DNA from: JACPFJ01 sp041738275
GTDB taxonomy: Bacteria > Desulfobacterota > Desulfuromonadia > Geobacterales > Pseudopelobacteraceae
Direction: 5' to 3'
Length of the DNA: 29,629 nt
Assembly (NCBI GenBank): GCA_041738275.1
Contig: JBGSQD010000291.1
Span: 1 to 29,629 of the forward strand
The notes under the pieces were generated by a model, which saw nothing but the letters and a program-made list of their open reading frames with translations, was not told the DNA's origin and made no database searches. Shown here piece after piece: positions 23,086 to 29,629 of the stretch. Numbering within the stretch: the first letter of the stretch is position 1; each line of letters opens with the position of its first letter. Made by a program: the position numbers and the translations under genes.

Positions 23086-24402
23086 GTGAAAAACTTCATC
23101 CTCGATACCAATGTGTTGCTTCATGATCCCCAGGCGCTCTTCAAATTCCAGGAAAATAACATTATTATCCCGATTACGGTTATCGAGGAAATCGATCGTT
23201 TCAAGAAGGACATGAACGAGACCGGTCGCAACGCCCGCCAGGTATCACGCATCCTTGATGCCATGCGTGAAAAGGGGTCCCTGGCAGTTGGCATTTCAAT
23301 GCCGGAAAAGGGCACACTGCGTGTGGAATTGTTTTCGGAAAAATTCTTAAGACACCTGCCGGTGGACCTCCGCTCTGACAGTGGTGACAACCGCATTCTC
23401 GGGGTGGCGCTTGATGTGCGGGACCGGCATCCGGAAATCCCGCTGGTCTTTGTCACCAAGGATACCAACCTCCGCATTAAAGCCGATGCCATAGGTCTGG
23501 TCGCCGAGGATTATGAATCGGACAAGGTGGATATCCAGGATCTCTATTCCGGCACGCGCAATATTGAAATGTCAGCCGAAGAGGTAGACCGTTTCTACGG
23601 GCAGGGGTGGCTGGAGGCTCCTGAAGGCATTGTCCCCAATGAATTCGTTACCATCGCCGACAGGTTGAACCCCTCGCATACAGCCATTTGTCGCTATGAC
23701 GCTGCCAGCGCTCATATCGTGCCGGTTCGCAAGATCCCCAAAGAGGGGATTTGGAGTCTTTTTGCGCGTAATCGCGAGCAATCGTTTGCCCTGGATGTGT
23801 TGATGGATGACAATATCAAGCTGGTGACCCTGGTGGGTAAGGCAGGAACTGGAAAAACACTGCTGGCTATTGCTGCCGGATTGCACAAGGTTGCCGAGGA
23901 AAATGTCTACAACCGTCTTCTGGTCTCTCGACCGGTCTTTCCCCTGGGCAAGGACCTGGGTTTTCTTCCCGGTGATATCGAGGAAAAACTGACCCCATGG
24001 ATGCAGCCGATATTTGACAATGTGGAGTTGCTGATATCCGGTCACGAGTCGGAAAAACGCCACAGCAAGGGATACAAGGAGTTGATCTCCATGGGACTCC
24101 TGGACATAGAGCCGCTGACCTACATCCGTGGCCGCTCCATCCCCAAACAGTACATGATTGTGGATGAGGCTCAAAACCTGACTCCCCACGAGATAAAGAC
24201 CATAGTTACCCGAGTGGGAGAGGGGACCAAGATTGTCCTGACCGGCGACCCGTACCAGATTGACAATCCTTATGTGGATTCATCCAGCAACGGTCTCACC
24301 TTCCTGGTGGAAAAATTCAGAAATGAAAGAATATCCGCCCACGTGACGTTGACTAAAGGGGAACGGTCGGAACTGGCCGAACTGGCAGCGAATTTGTTGT
24401 AA
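23086..24402 (+). CDS. PIN domain plus PhoH-like ATPase (PhoH2 type)
   Basis: A 438-residue protein with a fused architecture. The N-terminal PIN domain (about 1-140) starts LDTNVLLHDP and has acidic residues in VIEEIDRFK, the DSGDNRILG stretch (98-106) and VTKDTNLRIKADAIG, as expected for a metal-dependent RNase. The C-terminal PhoH ATPase has Walker A GKAGTGKT (251-258) and Walker B MIVDEAQNLTPHEIKT. PhoH2 proteins in Mycobacterium act as RNA helicase and ribonuclease; the same is inferred here. The GTG start has AAAGGT six bases upstream. It stands alone apart from the genes just before it, and an inverted-repeat insertion follows directly. Confidence 0.93.
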   Translation: MKNFILDTNVLLHDPQALFKFQENNIIIPITVIEEIDRFKKDMNETGRNARQVSRILDAMREKGSLAVGISMPEKGTLRVELFSEKFLRHLPVDLRSDSGDNRILGVALDVRDRHPEIPLVFVTKDTNLRIKADAIGLVAEDYESDKVDIQDLYSGTRNIEMSAEEVDRFYGQGWLEAPEGIVPNEFVTIADRLNPSHTAICRYDAASAHIVPVRKIPKEGIWSLFARNREQSFALDVLMDDNIKLVTLVGKAGTGKTLLAIAAGLHKVAEENVYNRLLVSRPVFPLGKDLGFLPGDIEEKLTPWMQPIFDNVELLISGHESEKRHSKGYKELISMGLLDIEPLTYIRGRSIPKQYMIVDEAQNLTPHEIKTIVTRVGEGTKIVLTGDPYQIDNPYVDSSSNGLTFLVEKFRNERISAHVTLTKGERSELAELAANLL

Positions 24403-24413
24403 AAATTGAAAAT

Positions 24414-24544
24414 CCACCACGGAGGCACGAAGGGAAAGCCATTCTGAATTGTGGAGCACATCTTTGTTGAGATGATTTTCACTGCTTCAGGATTGCTTTT
24501 TATATACTTCGAAATTCTCCGTGCCTCTGTGTCTCCGTGGTAAG
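24414..24544. repeat. MITE-like insertion with inverted ends between phoH and tsaD
   Basis: The left end, CCACCACGGAGGCACGAAG (from 24414), and the right end, whose complement reads TTACCACGGAGACACAGAGG (24543 inward) followed by CACGGAG, are inverted copies of a CCACGGAG-CAC motif, the left one shorter by about eight bases. The interior of about 80 bases is AT-rich and codes for nothing. Ends of this kind are, from memory, scattered in many bacterial genomes. The right end stops 14-16 bases before the tsaD start codon. Confidence 0.6.
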
Positions 24545-24557
24545 GTTTTGTGATTAA

Positions 24558-25580
24558 ATGCTCGTTCTTGCAATAGAAACATCCTGTGATGAAACTGCAG
24601 CGGCCGTAGTGCGTGACGGACGGAAGATATTGTCTTCCGTCGTTTCTTCGCAGGTGGCCATTCATGCCGAATATGGCGGTGTTGTTCCGGAAATCGCATC
24701 ACGCAAGCATCTGGAGATGATCTCGCCGGTTATAAGCCAGGCGCTTCGTGAGGCCGACACCGATCTTTCCGCCATAGAGGGGATCGCCGTCACCCGCGGA
24801 CCCGGACTGAACGGGGCGCTGCTGGTGGGGGTGAGCGCTGCCAAGGCCATTGCCTTTGCCCGGAACATTCCCTTTGTCGGGGTGCATCATATCGAAGGTC
24901 ATCTCATGGCGGTTTTCCTGGAACAACCGGTGGAGTTTCCTTTTCTGGCCCTGGTGGTCTCGGGAGGCCACACCCATATCTACCATGTACAGGGATTCGG
25001 CCGTTACCGGACCCTGGGCAGGACCCTGGATGATGCGGCTGGCGAGGCCTTTGACAAGACTGCCAAAATTATTGGCTTGGATTACCCTGGCGGGGCCAGA
25101 ATTGATGACATGGCGCGAGAAGGGGATGGCAAGGCAGTGCAGCTGCCACGGCCGCTTTTGCGGGACGGCAGCCTGAATTTCAGCTTCAGTGGACTTAAAA
25201 CCGCCATGTTTCAGTACATCAAAAGGAATCCGGTCGTTATTCCCAGTACCACGGCAAATGATCTTTGTGCCTCATTCCAGGAGGCGGTCTGTGACGTGCT
25301 GGTGGCAAAAACCGAGGCAGCCCTGGGGCAGACCGGTGTGCGCCGCCTTGTTGTGGCTGGCGGGGTCGCCTGCAATAGCGGCCTGCGCCGTCATATGGGG
25401 AAAATGGCGGAGCGGCTCGGAATTGATCTGCATATCCCAAGCCCTGCACTGTGCGGCGATAATGCCGCCATGTTGGCGGTGCCGGGTAATTTCTACCTGG
25501 AGAATGGCATGTTTTCCGAACAGACCCTTGATGCCGTTGCTACCTGGGAGCTGGACCGGGTCGGGGAGGGGTTCCGATGA
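24558..25580 (+). CDS. tsaD: tRNA N6-threonylcarbamoyladenosine (t6A) transferase subunit
   Basis: A 340-residue ASKHA-fold enzyme (formerly Gcp/YgjD) that transfers the threonylcarbamoyl group to A37 of ANN-decoding tRNAs, with TsaB and TsaE elsewhere. Motifs: VLAIETSCDETAAAVV (3-18), GGVVPEIASRKH (40-51), TRGPGLNGALLVG (79-91), metal-binding HHIEGHL with His111 and His115, LVVSGGHTH (132-140), LGRTLDDAAGEAFDK and GGVACNSGLRRHM. Length and motifs are those of a full enzyme. The ribosome site is poor (AAGG about 13 bases upstream, within or next to the repeat element), so that insertion may have changed its expression. The stop overlaps the start of rsmA (ATGA). Confidence 0.97.
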   Translation: MLVLAIETSCDETAAAVVRDGRKILSSVVSSQVAIHAEYGGVVPEIASRKHLEMISPVISQALREADTDLSAIEGIAVTRGPGLNGALLVGVSAAKAIAFARNIPFVGVHHIEGHLMAVFLEQPVEFPFLALVVSGGHTHIYHVQGFGRYRTLGRTLDDAAGEAFDKTAKIIGLDYPGGARIDDMAREGDGKAVQLPRPLLRDGSLNFSFSGLKTAMFQYIKRNPVVIPSTTANDLCASFQEAVCDVLVAKTEAALGQTGVRRLVVAGGVACNSGLRRHMGKMAERLGIDLHIPSPALCGDNAAMLAVPGNFYLENGMFSEQTLDAVATWELDRVGEGFR

Positions 25581-26404
25581 GTGGCCGTCGTCCCCTTAAA
25601 TCCCTTGGGCAGAATTTTCTGGTTGATCGGAATATCATAGATAAGATCATCCGTAGTGCCGATATCGACCCGCAGGATGCGGTCCTTGAAATCGGCCCCG
25701 GCCGTGGGGCGCTGACCGAGCATCTGGTACTGCGAGCCGGCCGGTTGGTACTGGTCGAATACGATCATGTCCTGGCTGCAACCCTTGCGGAGCGCTATCA
25801 GGACGATCCTCGTGTAACCGTTGTCGATGCCGATATTCTGACAGTGGATCTGATCCTTCTGCTGGGAGAGAACCCTGCAGCCTGGAAAGTTGTTGCCAAC
25901 CTGCCGTACAATATCTCCTCGCCGGTACTCTTCAAGCTGCTTGAATACCGGGCTCTGTTTTCCCGGATGGTGCTGATGCTGCAGAGGGAAGTTGGGGAGC
26001 GTCTTGTGGCTGCGCCGGGATGTTCCGATTATGGTGTGACAACGGCACTGCTGGGGTTGTGGTTCGACATGCGCCGCGAGTTTATAGTGCCTCCCGGCTG
26101 TTTTCATCCCAGGCCCAAGGTGGATTCGGCAGTGATAAGCTTTGTCCCGTTGGTGAAACCTCGGGTGGAGGTGGGGAATGAGGAGACATACCGGCGGGTG
26201 GTGAAGGGCGCCTTTGCCATGCGGCGCAAGACACTGGCCAATTGTCTGAAAGCAACGAAACTGGCAGATGTTGAGGAGTTAAACAGGGTGCTTGATACTT
26301 GCGGTATTGATGGTCAGCGCCGTGGGGAAACGCTCTCATTGGATGAGTTTGCCTTTCTCTCGCGATGCTTGTCTGCAGGGAATGTGCAGCCTGGCAAGGA
26401 GTAA
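25577..26404 (+). CDS. rsmA: 16S rRNA (A1518/A1519) dimethyltransferase
   Basis: A 275-residue SAM-dependent methyltransferase (KsgA) that dimethylates two adenines near the 3' end of 16S rRNA late in small-subunit assembly. Motifs: KSLGQNFLVD (8-17), SAM-binding LEIGPGRGALTEHL (37-50), acidic ribose-binding VEYDH (60-64), VVDADIL and the catalytic NLPYNISSPVL (108-118). The C-terminal helical domain ends with RRGETLSLDEFAFLSR. Length matches the family. The start overlaps the tsaD stop, so the two are translationally coupled. A strong hairpin terminator lies 45 bases downstream. Confidence 0.97.
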   Translation: MSGRRPLKSLGQNFLVDRNIIDKIIRSADIDPQDAVLEIGPGRGALTEHLVLRAGRLVLVEYDHVLAATLAERYQDDPRVTVVDADILTVDLILLLGENPAAWKVVANLPYNISSPVLFKLLEYRALFSRMVLMLQREVGERLVAAPGCSDYGVTTALLGLWFDMRREFIVPPGCFHPRPKVDSAVISFVPLVKPRVEVGNEETYRRVVKGAFAMRRKTLANCLKATKLADVEELNRVLDTCGIDGQRRGETLSLDEFAFLSRCLSAGNVQPGKE

Positions 26405-26448
26405 AGATCTTGCAGGTTACAGATCGTTACAGTTTGGATAATGAAGTC

Positions 26449-26477
26449 AAAAAAACCGCCCTACGGCGGTTTTTTTG
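26449..26477. terminator. Strong bidirectional terminator between rsmA and the MucR-type gene
   Basis: Stem AAAAAACCGCC against GGCGGTTTTTT with loop CTAC, with A-runs on one side and a T-run on the other, so it can stop transcription from both convergent genes. Confidence 0.9.
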
Positions 26478-26500
26478 TGGTCTGCTTGGTTCCGGTCGAA

Positions 26501-27016
26501 TTACGCGTTGATCCTGGCGGTCCTGGTCTTGTATGGTTTTGCCGGTTTTATCGATGGCTTGACAACTTCTGCTCTGGGTGCGGCTGTTTTCTTGGCTGCC
26601 TTGACGGCACGGGCTTTTTCCAGGTTTGCCGCAAGGTTATTCTTGCTGGCTGCCTTGCGCCGCGATTCGGAGTAGCTCTTTGCAGTCAGTGATTGACTGG
26701 AGGGGATGTTGAACTGCTTGCGATACTGGCCAGGTTTCAGATCATGAGCCTGCCTGAGATGGCGGGTCAAGGTCTTAAAACCGGTTTTGCCGCAGATAAG
26801 ACAAGAAACATGATCATTATGGAAGGCTTTTTTTAGTGACATGGCAGGAACACCTGCGGCAGATACGCCTTCTATGATGACATTATCGGCATCAAGTTTT
26901 TTTAGAGTTGCGTAAACCTTGTTGATTTCTTGAATCAGATCATCTGATGACATCTCGGTGCCGGCTGCATGGGATGAAACAATACTAGCCGTTAATTCTA
27001 CGAGTGTTGCAGTCAT
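26501..27016 (-). CDS. MucR/Ros-family zinc-finger transcriptional regulator with basic tail
   Basis: A 171-residue DNA-binding protein when started at ATG 27016, which has AGAGGGGG upstream; eight more in-frame residues upstream lack a ribosome site. The N-terminal part is helical (ATLVELTASIVSSHAAG; SSDDLIQEINKVYATLKKL), matching the oligomerisation region of MucR. The zinc finger reads CLICGKTGFKTLTRHLRQAH (72-91) with Cys72, Cys75, His86, His91; the Cys-His loop has ten residues against nine as I recall for Ros. The DLKPGQYRKQFNIP segment is the usual second half of the fold. The last 50 residues are Lys/Ala/Pro-rich (VKAAKKTAAP; KPSIKPAKPYKTRTAR) like a histone-H1 tail. MucR proteins silence AT-rich promoters; targets here are unknown. 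Confidence 0.9.
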   Translation of the reverse strand: MTATLVELTASIVSSHAAGTEMSSDDLIQEINKVYATLKKLDADNVIIEGVSAAGVPAMSLKKAFHNDHVSCLICGKTGFKTLTRHLRQAHDLKPGQYRKQFNIPSSQSLTAKSYSESRRKAASKNNLAANLEKARAVKAAKKTAAPRAEVVKPSIKPAKPYKTRTARINA

Positions 27017-27344
27017 AAAACCCCCTCTGTTAATTATCATGAATTAATAATTGCTATTAAACACAAGAGTTTTCATAAATCAAGTAATTATTTACTATGT
27101 AATGTTATTTTCTGAGTACTTCGGCAGTTATGTAAGAAGAATAGATCATCACAACTGTTTTTATTGCTTCTAACGTTAGTAAAGGCTATTTGCGGAATAT
27201 ATCCAGCTCTCAAGTTGGAGTGAAGCACATTTGTCAAAGCGCTTGCGTTAATCGGAGTGTAAACGTATGATTTGCTCTGTTTATCCGCTAAATCAACCGA
27301 GTAATGCAGCTGATAGCTGTTGTGTGCAATAAGAGGAGCTGAAT
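27017..27344. other. AT-rich divergent intergenic region between the MucR-type gene and rmuC
   Basis: No gene or RNA recognised in about 330 bases. The left 100 bases beside the regulator start are very AT-rich with many TA steps, which is the kind of sequence MucR proteins bind, so autoregulation is possible. The right part carries the rmuC ribosome site GAGGAG at about 27332-27337. Confidence 0.4.
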
Positions 27345-28694
27345 ATGATGCCGGACCTGTTCGTCTACCTCGCTTGCGGCTTTTCGTGTGTCTCTGTTGT
27401 TATGCTGGCAGTCATACTCATGAGGCTTGCCCGCATTGGCACGGCAGATGCGCTGGATATCCGCATTGAGGCTGTTGAGCGTTTGCTGGAGCGTCAGGAG
27501 CGCACGTTGCGTGACGAGATGTCAAGAAGTAGGGAGGAATCTCTGCTGGCTGCCCGGCTGGGGCGCGAAGAAAGCAGCATTGCGGTAACGGCGCTGGGAG
27601 ATTCATTACTCAGGAGGATGAGTGAGATCGCCGGTTTGCAAAAGGACCAGCTCGATACCTTTACAGTGCAGCTGAAAAATCTTACTGCCAGCAACGAAAC
27701 CCGGATGGATAAGTTGCGCGAGACCGTGGAGGTTCGCCTGCAGACGATCCAGGAGGATAATGCCCGCAAGTTGGAGCAGATGCGTGCCACGGTTGATGAA
27801 AAACTGCACGACACGCTGGAGAAACGGTTGGGAGAATCGTTCAAACTGGTCAGCGAACGTCTGGAACTTGTTCAAAAGGGTCTGGGGGAGATGCAGAGTC
27901 TGGCAAATGGTGTCGGGGATCTGAAAAAGGTATTGACCAATGTCAAGACTCGCGGCACCTGTGGTGAAATCCAGCTGGGAAGCCTGCTGGAGCAGATACT
28001 GGCCCCGGGGCAGTACGAAAGTAATGTTGAGACCCATGGCGGCAGCGGTCAACGGGTGGAATTTGCACTCAAACTGCCCGGTCGTGACGGGACAAAAGAG
28101 GGGCTGGTCTGGCTGCCGTTGGATGCCAAATTTCCCCAGGAGGATTATCTGAGGCTGGTGGATGCGCAGGAAGCTGGGGATGCCCTTGCAGCGGCAGAAG
28201 CATCCAAACAGTTGGACAGAGCGGTGCGCGAGATGGCGAAAAACATCCGCGACAAATACCTTGATCCGCCCCACACCACGGATTTCGGAGTCATGTTCCT
28301 CCCCACAGAGGGGCTTTATGCCGAGGTGTTGCGCAGGCCCGGTCTGTTCGAAGCGCTCCAGCGCGATTACAAGGTCGTAATAACCGGCCCGACAACCCTG
28401 GCGGCACTGCTCAACAGCCTGCAGCTCGGATTCAGAACACTGGCTATTGAAAAGCGCTCGTCCGAGGTCTGGAACATGCTGGGAGCGGTACGTACCGAAT
28501 TTTCCAAATTCGGCCTTGTGCTGGAAAAAACCCGCAAGAAGATCCAGGAAGCGGGTAATCACATTGATCAGGCCACCACCCGAACCAGGGTCATTGAGCG
28601 CAAGCTGCGCGATGTCCAGGGGCTGCCGCAGGTGGTGGCAGCCGCCCTGCTGGAGACGGAGTCGCTTGTTGATGATGGCGATGAGACATTATGA
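27345..28694 (+). CDS. rmuC: DNA recombination protein RmuC family
   Basis: A 449-residue protein with an N-terminal membrane segment (about 4-27, LFVYLACGFSCVSVVMLAVI), a long coiled coil (about 35-195) rich in Leu, Glu and Arg (ERLLERQERTLRDEMSRSRE; KLEQMRATVDEKLHDTLEKR) and the conserved RmuC nuclease-like domain (VKTRGTCGEIQLGSLLEQIL, then QYESNVETHGGSGQRVEFAL, PLDAKFPQEDYLRL, FLPTEGLYAEVLRRPGLFEA, GPTTLAALLNSLQLGFRTLA). RmuC limits inversions at short inverted repeats in E. coli and may cleave DNA structures. Length fits. The start is the first of two ATG codons, placed by GAGGAG. Its own promoter is expected in the divergent region upstream. Confidence 0.95.
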   Translation: MMPDLFVYLACGFSCVSVVMLAVILMRLARIGTADALDIRIEAVERLLERQERTLRDEMSRSREESLLAARLGREESSIAVTALGDSLLRRMSEIAGLQKDQLDTFTVQLKNLTASNETRMDKLRETVEVRLQTIQEDNARKLEQMRATVDEKLHDTLEKRLGESFKLVSERLELVQKGLGEMQSLANGVGDLKKVLTNVKTRGTCGEIQLGSLLEQILAPGQYESNVETHGGSGQRVEFALKLPGRDGTKEGLVWLPLDAKFPQEDYLRLVDAQEAGDALAAAEASKQLDRAVREMAKNIRDKYLDPPHTTDFGVMFLPTEGLYAEVLRRPGLFEALQRDYKVVITGPTTLAALLNSLQLGFRTLAIEKRSSEVWNMLGAVRTEFSKFGLVLEKTRKKIQEAGNHIDQATTRTRVIERKLRDVQGLPQVVAAALLETESLVDDGDETL

Positions 28695-28750
28695 CAGCAG
28701 CAGATTGATTATATAGTATAGGGGCGTTGGTACTGCTTGAGTTTTTATTG

Positions 28751-28786
28751 TTTGTACGTATAATGTAATTTGCTAATACGTACAAA
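28751..28786. promoter_or_regulatory. Operator-like inverted repeat of the toxin-antitoxin operon
   Basis: TTTGTACGTAT (28751-28761) and ATACGTACAAA (28776-28786) are perfect 11-bp inverted arms with a 14-base spacer; each arm contains the palindrome TACGTA. The right arm runs directly into the AAAGGAG ribosome site of the antitoxin gene, so a bound repressor could block both transcription and, if it forms in RNA, translation. Confidence 0.7.
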
Positions 28787-28798
28787 GGAGACAGGGTT

Positions 28799-29044
28799 AT
28801 GAATGCCAAGCTGACACTAAGTCTTGACCGGGATATAATCGAGCAGGCAAAAGAGTTTTCCCGTTCCCACCATAAAAGCCTCTCCAAGCTTATTGAGGGG
28901 TATCTACGTCAGGTTACCAATTCAAATGACGTTTCGAAGCAGGTAACACCTTTGGTTGCCAAGCTTTCCGGTGTTATTGATGCACGAAAACTGGGCGACC
29001 ACAAAGGCGATTATACCAATTACCTCGCGAATAAATATCGATGA
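28799..29044 (+). CDS. DUF6364-type antitoxin
   Basis: An 81-residue protein, first gene of a two-gene toxin-antitoxin unit. The N-terminus has a ribbon-helix-helix-like pattern: KLTLSLDRDIIEQAKEFSR, then HKSLSKLIEGYL, as in DUF6364 antitoxins. The C-terminal half (LVAKLSGVIDARKLGDHKGD, YTNYLANKYR) would neutralise the toxin. AAAGGAG is followed by a second AGGG before the ATG. The stop overlaps the toxin start (ATGA), which keeps antitoxin and toxin synthesis linked, and the inverted repeat upstream fits autorepression by the antitoxin. Confidence 0.85.
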   Translation: MNAKLTLSLDRDIIEQAKEFSRSHHKSLSKLIEGYLRQVTNSNDVSKQVTPLVAKLSGVIDARKLGDHKGDYTNYLANKYR

Positions 29045-29457
29045 AACAGTCGGTTTTTGTGGATACGGATATTGTTCTTGACCTGCTGGCCCGGCGCGAG
29101 CCGTTTTACGAAGCTGCTGCTCGTCTTTTTTCCCTTGCCGAGACCGACTGCATCTCTCTTTCTGTCTCCTCGCTCACTTTTGCCAATCTTTTCTACATAT
29201 TGAGAAAACAGGTTTCTGCCAAGCATGCACATGAAGTACTGCGTAACTTCAAGCAGCTTGTGACTGTTCTTCCCGTGGACGATGCCATCATCGAACAGGC
29301 GCTCAAAGCAGGTTTTACCGACTTTGAGGATGCGATCCAGTACTATTCGGCACACAGTGCCGGTTGTTCCGCGCTTCTGACCCGCAATGGGCGACATTAC
29401 CGCAAAGTGGCTATCAATATTTCCACCGCCGAAGCATATTGCGCCAGGATCGAATGA
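29041..29457 (+). CDS. PIN-domain toxin (VapC-like)
   Basis: A 138-residue PIN-domain protein paired with the antitoxin just upstream. The N-terminus (VFVDTDIVLDLLARREPF) gives the first acidic catalytic residue near Asp8; LTFANLFYIL gives the conserved Ser/Thr-Asn region; ALKAGFTDFEDAIQYYSAHS gives the later acidic cluster; and CSALLTRNGRHYRK has the closing basic motif. Such toxins cut tRNA or rRNA; the target cannot be read from sequence. A single-base overlap frame (ATGA) couples it to the antitoxin, and its own stop overlaps a further short ORF. Confidence 0.88.
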   Translation: MKQSVFVDTDIVLDLLARREPFYEAAARLFSLAETDCISLSVSSLTFANLFYILRKQVSAKHAHEVLRNFKQLVTVLPVDDAIIEQALKAGFTDFEDAIQYYSAHSAGCSALLTRNGRHYRKVAINISTAEAYCARIE

Positions 29458-29543
29458 ACTATCTGTCGGCGCAGGAAATCGGGCAGGTGTTCGCAGGTTT
29501 TCAGCAGTATTTGTATCAGCAGGCTGTCATACCTGACATATAG
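29454..29543 (+). CDS. Very short ORF (29 codons) overlapping the toxin stop
   Basis: ATG at 29454 shares four bases with the toxin stop (ATGA) and runs 29 codons (MNYLSAQEIGQVFAGFQQYL and nine more residues) to TAG at 29541. It has no ribosome site of its own, but coupling by overlap would allow expression. It might be a small protein, a leftover of a truncated gene, or chance. I cannot identify it. Confidence 0.25.
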   Translation: MNYLSAQEIGQVFAGFQQYLYQQAVIPDI

Positions 29544-29555
29544 AAAGCAGAAACG

Positions 29556-29629
29556 ATGTCTGAAAAAAAGAACATAGTCCGGGCCGCCGGAATCCTTGGC
29601 AGCGCCACCATGCTCTCCCGCATCATGGG
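29556..29629 (+). CDS. murJ: Start of a MurJ/MviN-type lipid II flippase, cut by the window edge
   Basis: Only 24 codons are present. The N-terminus reads SEKKNIVRAAGILGSATMLS followed by RIMG, the highly recognisable first helix of MurJ (MviN), which moves lipid II across the inner membrane for peptidoglycan synthesis. The ribosome site is weak (AGAAAG). The rest lies beyond the window, so the family call rests on this short stretch. Confidence 0.8.
   Translation, partial: MSEKKNIVRAAGILGSATMLSRIM

Noticed and set aside
27606..28562. A 318-codon minus-strand frame inside rmuC
   Set aside because: It is wholly antisense to a well-supported gene and shows no recognisable domain.

Overview
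The window looks like chromosomal DNA from an anaerobic or facultatively anaerobic deltaproteobacterium of the Geobacter/Pelobacter/Desulfuromonadales type. This is inferred from gene content only: a B12-dependent (class II) ribonucleotide reductase, a c-type-heme sensor with a CxxCH motif, a MucR/Ros regulator, a GAF-GGDEF protein, and a housekeeping set (cca, pepA, cvfB-like, tsaD, rsmA, rmuC, murJ) of a moderately GC-rich genome. No species is claimed.

Layout. Positions 1-698 are the end of an integrated element: the 5' part of a tyrosine integrase gene (minus strand, cut by the window edge), then a 3' fragment of a tRNA-Leu(GAG) that looks like the distal attachment site, with what looks like the tRNA's terminator just beyond it. 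Positions 790-1472 hold no recognisable gene. A two-gene ABC exporter (1473-3154, plus) converges on a minus-strand run: pepA, an EamA transporter and a CCA-type nucleotidyltransferase (6770 to 3165). Further minus-strand genes follow: a small membrane-anchored protein, a CvfB-like S1 protein, an ElyC/YdcF-type DUF218 protein and a PhnA/YjdM zinc-ribbon protein.

Positions 9617-12953 (minus) form a compact three-gene signalling unit: a FecR-domain membrane protein, a heme-binding DUF3365-HAMP sensor and a soluble Ser/Thr kinase with a duplicated C-terminal domain. A small plus-strand lipoprotein follows, convergent with a second minus-strand unit (16278 to 13476): a DUF6502 protein preceded by a perfect 9-bp inverted repeat, coupled by ATGA overlap to the first of two tandem paralogous lipoproteins. 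Then come nrdJ (16638-18872, minus) with a candidate NrdR-box pair, and divergently a GAF-GGDEF protein coupled to a secreted beta-helix protein, a cysteine-desulfurase-like enzyme, a small lipoprotein and a PIN-PhoH protein.

An inverted-repeat, MITE-like insertion (24414-24544) separates phoH from the overlapping pair tsaD-rsmA. The right end carries a MucR-family regulator with a basic tail (minus), rmuC, a DUF6364/PIN toxin-antitoxin operon with an 11-bp inverted-repeat operator, a 29-codon ORF overlapping the toxin stop, and the start of murJ.

The best candidates for little-described systems are the FecR/heme-sensor/kinase operon and the DUF6502/twin-lipoprotein operon. Family names were assigned by reading the translated sequence, with no database search.
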